A DNA stretch of 64,000 nucleotides from Bacillota bacterium (lineage in GTDB: Bacteria; Bacillota; Dehalobacteriia; UBA4068; UBA4997): assembly GCA_021771915.1 (NCBI GenBank), contig JAETNY010000001.1, positions 173,638-237,637 of the forward strand, written 5' to 3'. Made by a program: the position numbers and the translations under genes. Below, in pieces: positions 58,031 through 64,000 of the stretch. The notes below the pieces were generated by a model. It had not been told where the DNA came from and ran no database searches. It was given only the letters and a program-made list of their open reading frames with translations. The stretch's first letter is position 1, and the number at the start of each line of letters is the position of its first letter.

Positions 58031-58357
58031 ATGATAAATAATGTATTGCCACTTTGTCCGGTGGAAACCACGCTGACTTTAATTGGCAGCAAGTGGAAAG
58101 TTTTGATTTTAAGGGATTTGCTTGATGGCACCAAACGTTTTGGCGAGTTAAAAAAATCTATTGGTGGCGTATCTCAAAAGGTTCTGACAGCGCAGTTGCG
58201 CGATATGGAGGCCAGCGGTTTGCTTACGCGTCGGGTTTATGCTGAAGTTCCGCCACGGGTGGAATATACATTGACGGATTTGGGGCAGAGCCTGCGGCCG
58301 GTTTTAGAAGCCATGTCCAGCTGGGGCGAGGAATACAAAACCAGGCTGGTGCAATAG
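58031..58357 (+). CDS. HxlR-family winged-helix regulator, 108 aa
   Basis: CPVETTLTLIGSKWKVLILRDLLDGTKRFGELKKSIGGVSQKVLTAQLRDMEASGLLTRRVY with the winged-helix and wing of the HxlR family, one conserved N-terminal Cys (Cys9) as in redox-sensing members (YodB, HypR). AAGGAG lies 5 bases before the ATG. It probably controls itself and the divergent MBL-fold gene through the two sites at 57920 and 58004. It is the last core-type gene before the AT-rich island. Confidence 0.93.
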   Translation: MINNVLPLCPVETTLTLIGSKWKVLILRDLLDGTKRFGELKKSIGGVSQKVLTAQLRDMEASGLLTRRVYAEVPPRVEYTLTDLGQSLRPVLEAMSSWGEEYKTRLVQ

Positions 58358-58410
58358 CAAAATTATAGTTTCGTTGTCGGCTTCCAGTAATAGATAAGTA
58401 TTCATACAAT

Positions 58411-58446
58411 AAAATAGCGGCTTTCTACTGAGAAGTTGCTATTTTA
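58411..58446 (+). terminator. Terminator after the HxlR gene
   Basis: AAAATAGC-GGCTTT and AAGTT-GCTATTTT form a stem of eight perfect pairs plus wobble pairs with a T-rich tail; it marks the last element of the core sequence. Confidence 0.75.
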
Positions 58447-58555
58447 TTCCCACTCGACAAAGTCTAACACATTTTGTTTAGGAATTATTCTCTGTCGTGT
58501 TTCCTGTTCTTTTGATTATTTGATATATCCATATTATCCTGCCTATATGAGCTAA

Positions 58556-58586
58556 TGTTATCATTTTGTTATCGGCGTTGATAACA
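58556..58586. repeat. Inverted/direct TGTTATC repeats at the end of the operon
   Basis: TGTTATC at 58556 and 58567 and its complement GATAACA at 58580 (perfect dyad around GGCGTT). It may be a recombination site, a protein site or a weak minus-strand terminator. The region 58358-58669 holds no gene otherwise. Confidence 0.4.
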
Positions 58587-58669
58587 TTTGCTCTGTAACT
58601 GTGGATAATAGCAATATGCTCCGATACATATTTTAAGCGATGTTGTTTAGAAAAACAAGCTTCAACAAT

Positions 58670-59638
58670 CTATTTTTCTAATTTCAAATCTTTTCCTAGC
58701 GACTGTGCAAATGATTTTCCTTCATTCAGCAACTTTCGATGTACCAATTTATTGCTTCCTTCAATATTTTCACACTTAAACCATCTCTTTTCTCGTATGA
58801 AGACGCCATCAACTTGCTTTTTTGTCGCTGATTCTCCAAAAATATCTGTCATAAGACAAAGAACATCTGAAGTTGTAAACCATTCACCTTTTCCTTCATT
58901 AGTGATGATATAAAGAATAAGCATCATCTTTTCTTTGAAATCTTTAAATGATTTTATTTCTGGATACTGGCTTAAATTTAAATCATCACAGTTGATTGTA
59001 GAGTATGAAGATTCTGCCTTTTGACGCTGTTTCCGAGCTTTGGAGGCTATTTTCTTTTCTTTAGCATCTGCGGGTGGCATATTTTTAATAGATTCCTCAC
59101 CCTCAAAAGTCAAAACATACATTTTGGGGGTTGAGCCCTTCGCAGAACTATCTTCCATGATTAGTCCTTTCTTAACCAACTCACTTAACGACATACTCAG
59201 ATTGTTGGGCAAAGGTTTTTTCGCTTCGGAATATAAATCTTTGAGAGTAGCAGAAGAAAATGACGAAACACCATTTCTCTTTTCATTATAATAAACAGCA
59301 CAGATAATAAAATCATAGTGTGCGTCCGCTCCCTTTGATTTTACAAAAGAAGCAAGACTTGTCCGTGACAAATCTACCGTTGGACTCACCATAGCCTGCT
59401 CAGGCAAAGCATCGGTATTATTCGATGTCAAAACAGCCGGCTGCTGTGAATCTTGCATTTCTATGTATGAAGCATTTTGTACCACCCCACGAGTGCGTAC
59501 AATGGCATCTATTGCAGCAGGCAAAAGAGTATTGTTAAAAATGCTACGTTCTCTTTCAACCAAGTCGGCAGATCCTTCTGCTTCAAATTTAATTTCTCCA
59601 ATTTCAAATTTTACACGAATATCTGATTTTTCTCCCAT
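58670..59638 (-). CDS. Winged-helix protein of unknown function in the restriction-modification operon, 322 aa
   Basis: Last gene of the operon. N-terminal beta-rich segment (IRVKFEIGEIKFEAEGSADLVERER, residues 7-31), a linker (60-100), a first winged-helix-like domain at about 105-180 (FIICAVYYNEKRNG, SSFSSATLKDLY, MYVLTFEG) and a second at about 235-312 (MMLILYIITNEGKGEWFTTSDVL and WFKCENIEGSNKLV). The FEAEGSxxLVExE motif recurs in uncharacterised phage- and defence-linked proteins as I recall; not verified. The ATG overlaps the upstream TAA (TAATG), so translation is coupled. No catalytic motif seen; perhaps DNA- or partner-binding. Confidence 0.65.
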   Translation of the reverse strand: MGEKSDIRVKFEIGEIKFEAEGSADLVERERSIFNNTLLPAAIDAIVRTRGVVQNASYIEMQDSQQPAVLTSNNTDALPEQAMVSPTVDLSRTSLASFVKSKGADAHYDFIICAVYYNEKRNGVSSFSSATLKDLYSEAKKPLPNNLSMSLSELVKKGLIMEDSSAKGSTPKMYVLTFEGEESIKNMPPADAKEKKIASKARKQRQKAESSYSTINCDDLNLSQYPEIKSFKDFKEKMMLILYIITNEGKGEWFTTSDVLCLMTDIFGESATKKQVDGVFIREKRWFKCENIEGSNKLVHRKLLNEGKSFAQSLGKDLKLEK

Positions 59639-60378
59639 TATGTCATTAACCCCGCTTTACTATACAATTCTTCGAGCATAACTCGATAGTTTAGTTTTAT
59701 ATCATCTATGTCTTTCTTTCCTGCTGTATATGTGATGTTGTGAGCAGAAAAATTACCAACCATACGGAAGGTATCAAATTCTTTTTTTATTCTTGAAAGT
59801 TTTAGCGTCTGGTTGTTTTTCGCATTATTAACTATTCCTTCAAGCATTAAGTATCCATTACCTGATGCATCTTTTATTTCATTATCTATACCTAAATTTT
59901 GATAAGATAGCACTAATAACACTTCAAACAATCTTCGCATTAAAACCGCAGCCGCATCATAACAATTATGTGCATAAGAATGATTTATCTGACGAATTAA
60001 CTGATCTATATATTTTCGTTTTCCTATAAATTTTTGCTCGTCAATTATTTCTCCACTCGATTCGATAGTGATGTTATCTTGCCATAAAAGCCCGTAATTC
60101 TTTTCTATACTTTGCAGAATTGCAGGAATAAATTCTATCGTAGTAGCCTTTCCCTTAGAATTAACAAATGCTTTTTCTTTTCCATTAGTTAATTTGCTTT
60201 TTAATCTTGAACTGTTTGGAGCGTTAAACCCACACTGAATAAACAAATCAGATACTAACGACATAGAAAATGAGGTTTCATCTGTTTCTCTATAATGAAA
60301 ATAACAAAGGAGTTTTGCTTTTTCGCCTTCGTTTTTTTGCGTTAATTCCGTTTTTTCAATAAAATCAAGTATCTTCAT
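59638..60378 (-). CDS. Winged-helix plus HEPN-like (DUF4145-like) protein, 246 aa
   Basis: The ATG at 60378 has AGAGG about 11 bases upstream; a TTG 16 codons earlier lacks a ribosome binding site. Residues 18-64 form a winged-helix-like segment (LLCYFHYRETDETSFSMSLVSDLF) related to one in the next gene (shared pattern HYxE/YYxE then SFS-x5-DL-[FY]). Residues 119-244 are helical and HEPN-like: YDAAAVLMRRLFEVLLVLSYQ then FRMVGNFSAHN, where Arg205 and His213 could be HEPN RNase residues (spacing R-x7-H, longer than the classical R-x4-6-H). DUF4145-type HEPN proteins occur in defence islands. Function unproven. Confidence 0.65.
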   Translation of the reverse strand: MKILDFIEKTELTQKNEGEKAKLLCYFHYRETDETSFSMSLVSDLFIQCGFNAPNSSRLKSKLTNGKEKAFVNSKGKATTIEFIPAILQSIEKNYGLLWQDNITIESSGEIIDEQKFIGKRKYIDQLIRQINHSYAHNCYDAAAVLMRRLFEVLLVLSYQNLGIDNEIKDASGNGYLMLEGIVNNAKNNQTLKLSRIKKEFDTFRMVGNFSAHNITYTAGKKDIDDIKLNYRVMLEELYSKAGLMT

Positions 60379-60456
60379 TTCAGATAAATCCTCTAAACCT
60401 ATTTTCCAAATTTCAAAGTTTAACAATTATTCGATTTTAAATTGCATTTATGTATA

Positions 60457-61989
60457 TTAGCTAGCATACAATGGCAACTTAATTTGTCCAAACTCAGGCA
60501 AGGACTTAAAGCTCAAAAACATTTCTTCGTTAAACCGCTGCTTTAAGCCTAATTGCTTTTCCGTCGCAACCAAATCATTTACCTGTATGACATCTAACGC
60601 CTTTTTAAAGTCAATTTGATCTAACACTTTTTTTGTAAAAGGGCGTTTTGAATCCAAGAAAGCAATACTGCACAAAAAATTCTGTATATTGGGCGTGTTT
60701 AGTATCAACATAGCCGTATATGCAGTATCATATGTCGGAAGGCAAATGAAATAGCTTGTATCATCCGTCATTATTGGGCAACCGTTTTCTGAACTCAAAA
60801 GAGAGAATAACGGTTTCTTATAAAATCCGCTGACCCCAACTTTATAAGACGCATATGAATATTCACCAACACCAAACATAGCATAATCTGGAGCATTATT
60901 ATAGATTGAACTTTTCCTTTTTTCAAAGAATCCTCTATGTGCAGATAAATATTCCCAAGTCTTAGGAGCGTCTATTTTTATGTGAGATGTATCTTCTTTG
61001 ATTGCCTTTTGAGTTACAATTACATATTTATCCGAGCTATCAATAATCGCTGATTTGAACATACTACTCTTTACAAGAGGGTAAACATAATTAGGTTCTA
61101 TGTCTACTGTTTCTGCTAATCCATTTACCAAATACTCATTTTGCAAAGATAACTCCATTATTTTTGAACAATCGTGCTTGACACCTTGCCGCCATTCAAA
61201 ACATGATTTCCCCGAAAAATCCCCACAACTATATGCCTTTTGATTGTGCAAATCCCCAGCATGATAATTGATTCTGTTCACTAATATTTCTGGTTTATCG
61301 AATGAATACACACTGCAAAAATCGGAGTTCATATTGTTATCGCTTAATTCAACTATAAGCAAACAAGCACTTACGTTAATACCAAACACTTTATTTGCAT
61401 TAAATTCATAAATATCGCAGGAAACAAATGGAATTTGGTTGCGTTTCAGTTCGGAAAAAACATTCCTTGCCACAGAAGTTTTGCATAGCATTGCAACAGT
61501 TGCATTTGTCCCATATAACAATGATATTAGCCGAAGAATTATATACTCACAAATATCAAAATTACTAGCACCAGTAAGCGCATCAATACCTTTTAACCCC
61601 TTGAAATTTGCTTTTCGAGGAAGATTAGCAGAATTCAAAGTTGATAAGGTACTATTGGTAACCCAAGGTGGGTTGCCAATTACCAGAACATCCTTTTTGT
61701 TTCCAATCACAGTTGCAAAATCAAATGAAAAGAAATCTGCATTGATGATTTGAACTCTGGAGTCAGTAATGCTACTTTGACACAGTTCGCAATACTTGGG
61801 ATTTAACTCAATCCCTAAAATGCGCTCCGCATCGAAAACCAAGCTATTCTTTATAAAATTACCCGTTCCACAAGTTGGTTCAATTACAATAGATGGATTG
61901 ATCTTTCTCTTTTCTTTTAAATATTTACAAACACTTAAAGCAAAAGAATCGGGTGTCTGATAGTCGCCGTATTCCCGTTTACCACTCAT
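60457..61989 (-). CDS. Type II N6-adenine DNA methyltransferase, 510 aa
   Basis: S-adenosylmethionine motif I VIEPTCGTGNF at residues 35-45, acidic motif II region GIELNPKYCEL, DFFSFD and the catalytic motif IV NPPW at 106-109 identify an adenine (N6) methyltransferase of the gamma/Eco57I-like order (YGDYQTPDSFALSV at 7-20 is motif X). The C-terminal half (about 200-500) is the target-recognition region. The ATG at 61989 has GGAG 9 bases upstream and overlaps the restriction gene by 11 bases; a TTG at 62007 would be a longer alternative. Modifies the site cut by the partner enzyme. Confidence 0.9.
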   Translation of the reverse strand: MSGKREYGDYQTPDSFALSVCKYLKEKRKINPSIVIEPTCGTGNFIKNSLVFDAERILGIELNPKYCELCQSSITDSRVQIINADFFSFDFATVIGNKKDVLVIGNPPWVTNSTLSTLNSANLPRKANFKGLKGIDALTGASNFDICEYIILRLISLLYGTNATVAMLCKTSVARNVFSELKRNQIPFVSCDIYEFNANKVFGINVSACLLIVELSDNNMNSDFCSVYSFDKPEILVNRINYHAGDLHNQKAYSCGDFSGKSCFEWRQGVKHDCSKIMELSLQNEYLVNGLAETVDIEPNYVYPLVKSSMFKSAIIDSSDKYVIVTQKAIKEDTSHIKIDAPKTWEYLSAHRGFFEKRKSSIYNNAPDYAMFGVGEYSYASYKVGVSGFYKKPLFSLLSSENGCPIMTDDTSYFICLPTYDTAYTAMLILNTPNIQNFLCSIAFLDSKRPFTKKVLDQIDFKKALDVIQVNDLVATEKQLGLKQRFNEEMFLSFKSLPEFGQIKLPLYAS

Positions 61990-62635
61990 AGTTAACAACT
62001 CCGTCAACTTTATTATTTAGTTCAATAACTCTAGCGTATTGCAATCTCCATTGCAAAGCATTACTTATTGTCAAAAATCCCTGTACAGGTGGGTTGCACA
62101 AAACTTCATCTGCTAAATCATTATAAACAATTTCGTCGCCTGGGACATTTTTGTCTTCTAAGAAACCTATTATATCTTCCTTATATGCACCATCCTGTAC
62201 CATTTCTCTAAGCCGTTTTGTAATGGTAAAATCTGCTGTCCTTGCAGCATCAATAAAAGCACAGTGGGTAAAATGCAAATGGCATACGCCCACTGAATCC
62301 TTTTTGTCGTAAACAAATACAAGTAGATTGTATCCTAATCCATAAATCTTTTGACGAGCATTTTTAAAAGGACAACTTGATTGAGGTTGAGTTATAGATG
62401 TAACTTTTATATCCGTGCAGATGTTTTCGCCAGGTAAATCGATTCCCTTTGCACTACTTCCGATAGTAACTATGTAATGCTCAGACAAATAATGTTGAAA
62501 TCTATGCTCTACATATGTGCCAACAGCTTTCCCATCTGTAACTCCAAGTAGCTCTGCGTGATTTTCGTGAGACATAAATTCACAGAATATCTTTGCTTCT
62601 TCAATTAAATGTTTTATAGTAAGTACAGGTTTCAT
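61979..62635 (-). CDS. Putative type II restriction endonuclease, 218 aa
   Basis: Residues 40-80 show a PD-(D/E)XK-like core: Glu43 in VEHRFQHYL, GIDLP with Asp66 and TDIKVTS with Asp75 and Lys77. Family of this exact type not recalled; the core and its place between an XRE controller and a methyltransferase support a restriction role. Cys-Pro-Phe in SSCPFKNARQKIYGLGYNLLVFVYD follows the core. ATG with CGAGGAA upstream. It overlaps the methyltransferase gene by 11 bases (coupled translation). Recognition site unknown. Confidence 0.8.
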   Translation of the reverse strand: MKPVLTIKHLIEEAKIFCEFMSHENHAELLGVTDGKAVGTYVEHRFQHYLSEHYIVTIGSSAKGIDLPGENICTDIKVTSITQPQSSCPFKNARQKIYGLGYNLLVFVYDKKDSVGVCHLHFTHCAFIDAARTADFTITKRLREMVQDGAYKEDIIGFLEDKNVPGDEIVYNDLADEVLCNPPVQGFLTISNALQWRLQYARVIELNNKVDGVVNYEW

Positions 62636-62658
62636 TTCTATATTCCTCGTTTCGTCAA

Positions 62659-62868
62659 TTAGTTATCTTTTGGAATTAGTTCCAATATATCGTCTATGCT
62701 ACAGTCAAGTGCAGCACATATCTTAACTAACACTTCTACTGTAACATTTTCATTTTTACCAAGCTTAGCAATAAGAGAATTACTAATTCCAGCAGCTTCT
62801 CCGAGTTCTTTCTTTTTCATATTTCTATCAATAAGTAGTTTCCACAACTTGTTATAACTTACAGCCAT
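62659..62868 (-). CDS. XRE-family regulator (restriction-modification controller), 69 aa
   Basis: Small helix-turn-helix protein: ELGEAAGISNSLIAKLGKNENVTVEVLVKICAALDCSIDDIL is a single XRE domain. Controllers of this size next to restriction genes delay endonuclease expression after transfer. A TATAAT on the minus strand (62891-62896) marks the promoter region; the gene precedes the restriction gene by 23 bases. Confidence 0.9.
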   Translation of the reverse strand: MAVSYNKLWKLLIDRNMKKKELGEAAGISNSLIAKLGKNENVTVEVLVKICAALDCSIDDILELIPKDN

Positions 62869-62982
62869 ATTAGCACCTCAACGAACATGAATTATAGCAT
62901 TTACAGTATATCACAAATTCGTCCAAAAATCAATAAGTAATTACACGAAAGTGCAATTATATTTTGTTTTAAAGAATAAATT

Positions 62983-63013
62983 CAAAAAGAGATGGAGCAT
63001 TGTGCCCCATCTC
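62983..63013 (-). terminator. Intrinsic terminator after tnpV
   Basis: On the minus strand GAGATGGGGCA and TGCTCCATCTC form an 11-base-pair stem with a CAA loop, then TTTTT. Confidence 0.88.
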
Positions 63014-63022
63014 CCGATTCTC

Positions 63023-63400
63023 TCAAACAAATATCAGCTCTGTATTTATAATCTCCGTTGCTCTGCTACGAATATTATTCATTCTTCTGACCCACTCAAT
63101 TTGATTTTCCGCTTTCACTTGTTCAGTTGTCTCCTCACGATCTGCCATCTGCTTTACCAACCGAGAGAACATTTTCTCTGCCTCTTCGTCAATGTCAGCA
63201 AGATAACTATTCAGTTTTCCGCTTGTCAGCAAATTCATATACAACACCCTATGATTTTGCTTCAGATAGCGTTTGTGCCGTTGCCCCCATATGCCGATTG
63301 GCTGATTTTCTTTTTCGGCTGGTAAGGCAAGGCAGGGGATAAAATAATCCCCTTGCCGTACATAAGTGCCGCCCATTTCTTCAAAAATTGTCTTTGCCAT
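63023..63400 (-). CDS. tnpV: TnpV transposon-encoded protein, 125 aa
   Basis: Begins MAKTIFEEMGGTYVRQGDYFIPCLALP and continues with IGIWGQRHKRYLKQNHR and LLTSGKLNSYLADIDEEAEKMFSRLVKQMA, matching the TnpV proteins of Tn4451-type elements. Its biochemical role is not known. ATG with GAAAGGTAGG upstream; it starts 9 bases after the relaxase gene and ends before a strong terminator, so the two form one unit. Confidence 0.93.
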   Translation of the reverse strand: MAKTIFEEMGGTYVRQGDYFIPCLALPAEKENQPIGIWGQRHKRYLKQNHRVLYMNLLTSGKLNSYLADIDEEAEKMFSRLVKQMADREETTEQVKAENQIEWVRRMNNIRSRATEIINTELIFV

Positions 63401-63409
63401 TGTTTGTTC

Positions 63410-64000
63410 CTACCTTTCGTTTTCTTTATTTCTAAAGCGTGTACCACGCTGTTTAGACTGCCTTGCCTGCTCCAACAGACTGTCAATCTGCTTGCTGCCG
63501 AACACCTTTCGTAGCAGCTTATAGTCCTTTATTTCTTCCTTCAATCTGTTATTGTCAGAAGTCAACTGCTTGTTTTGACTTTTAAGTCGTTCATTGTTAC
63601 GGTACAGGCTGGCATTTGTCTGATTGAGCCTTTGGTAATCATCAATCGCTTGAAAGCACCGCACCATAAGCGTTTTAACAAGAGATTTCAGCCGCTTAAT
63701 AAACGGCTCGACCACTTTGCTCTTATAACTTTTTGCGGTCATAAAGCCTTGTGGTTCGGGCAACTGATATTCGGGAGCGTTCTCCAGTGCGTTCTGCATT
63801 TGCGAAAGTGAATCCGTACCCTTATCAAAATTTTGAATACGCTTGGAAAGTGTTTCAAACTCTGTCTGCTTGTCTATGATTTTGCTTTCCAGTTGTTCGA
63901 TTTCTTCTGTCCGCTCCTGTTTTTTATAGTCCAAAACAGAGAGATGTTTTTCGTGCGTGCCTTTCTGCTCCCACTCAATTCCGTACCGTTCCATAACGGC
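63410..64000 (-). CDS. Mob relaxase, C-terminal part (cut by window end)
   Basis: Reads from the right edge (AVMERYGIEWEQKGTHEKHLS) to a stop at 63410. GTHEKHLSVLDYKKQERTEEIEQLE is a typical segment of MobA/MobL-type relaxases of Tn4451-like (TnpZ) and related gut elements. The rest (about residues 30-195) is a long coiled coil with a basic Arg/Lys tail. The catalytic N-terminal part lies outside the window. Confidence 0.85.
   Translation of the reverse strand, partial: AVMERYGIEWEQKGTHEKHLSVLDYKKQERTEEIEQLESKIIDKQTEFETLSKRIQNFDKGTDSLSQMQNALENAPEYQLPEPQGFMTAKSYKSKVVEPFIKRLKSLVKTLMVRCFQAIDDYQRLNQTNASLYRNNERLKSQNKQLTSDNNRLKEEIKDYKLLRKVFGSKQIDSLLEQARQSKQRGTRFRNKENER

Larger units (their letters stand above)
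58447..64000. mobile_element. Mobilizable element (Tn4451-like) carrying a restriction-modification cargo; right side beyond the window
   Basis: From about 58.45 kb the base composition becomes visibly more AT-rich and all genes run on the minus strand. The element carries a Mob relaxase (cut by the window edge), tnpV and a restriction-modification operon with two additional genes. Mob plus TnpV is the hallmark of the Tn4451/4453 family of integrative mobilizable elements. The left end is estimated between 58447 and 58669; terminal repeats could not be defined. The recombinase gene (tnpX-type) is not in the window. Confidence 0.65.

Noticed and set aside
1..64000. CRISPR arrays, rRNA or tRNA genes
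   Set aside because: No regularly spaced direct repeats, rRNA-like blocks or tRNA cloverleaf with CCA-adjacent T-arm (GGTTCGANNCC) were seen by eye.

Overview
The window reads as a chromosomal segment of a Bacillota (Firmicutes) bacterium, probably an anaerobic gut-type member of the Negativicutes or a related clostridial lineage. The evidence is gene content and order: mreBCD, pheB-hom-thrB-lysC, rplU-rpmA-obg-nadD-yqeK-rsfS, infC-rpmI-rplT, pheST-U32-mutS2, a DnaD-type replication protein, DegV, and an FMN riboswitch before ribU. Other support is strong AGGAGG-type ribosome binding sites, frequent GTG/TTG starts and many TTGNNN-17-TATAAT promoters. The exact genus is inference. No rRNA, tRNA or CRISPR array was seen.

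Layout. 1-540 is AT-rich and holds the tail of a gene, two inverted repeats and a small orphan gene; it looks like the edge of an accessory region. 563-10243 holds a C45-type acyltransferase, potassium uptake (trkA, trkH), a DnaD-like protein, an AI-2E family exporter, folC and maf. 10304-12944 is the cell-shape operon mreBCD. 12972-17112 is aspartate-family amino acid synthesis (pheB, hom, thrB, lysC); lysC carries an internal start for a separate beta subunit. 17132-22858 is a ribosome and GTPase block (rplU, rpmA, obg, an unusual membrane-anchored acidic protein, nadD, yqeK, rsfS). 22878-25342 holds a pyridoxamine kinase, a small membrane protein and DegV. 25362-36741 is a translation block: infC (ATT start, attenuator leader)-rpmI-rplT-trmH, then pheST behind a long leader with a coding peptide and terminator, a U32 protein and mutS2. 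36758-49923 is mixed housekeeping: a HAD phosphatase, a dead Uma2 gene, a nitroreductase, rmuC, feoA-feoB-small Cys protein, a short comEC, a TetR regulator, a second AI-2E exporter, thiamine pyrophosphokinase, a YcxB-like protein, pduL, two small membrane proteins and a phosphoesterase. 49936-55275 holds a YgiQ radical SAM protein, an AcpS-NnrD fusion, alr and the FMN-riboswitch/ribU unit. 55286-58357 holds a YgjP-like metallopeptidase, a PIN-like protein and a divergent HxlR/metallo-beta-lactamase-fold pair.

From about 58.4 kb to the right edge the sequence becomes visibly more AT-rich and changes character. It carries tnpV and the C-terminal part of a Mob relaxase, as in Tn4451-like mobilizable elements. 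Its cargo is a five-gene minus-strand operon: an XRE controller, a PD-(D/E)XK restriction endonuclease, an N6-adenine methyltransferase, a winged-helix plus HEPN-like (DUF4145-like) protein and a second winged-helix protein. The last two genes share a related winged-helix segment, are translationally coupled and are not standard restriction-modification parts. They are the best candidate in the window for an undescribed defence accessory or second defence system.
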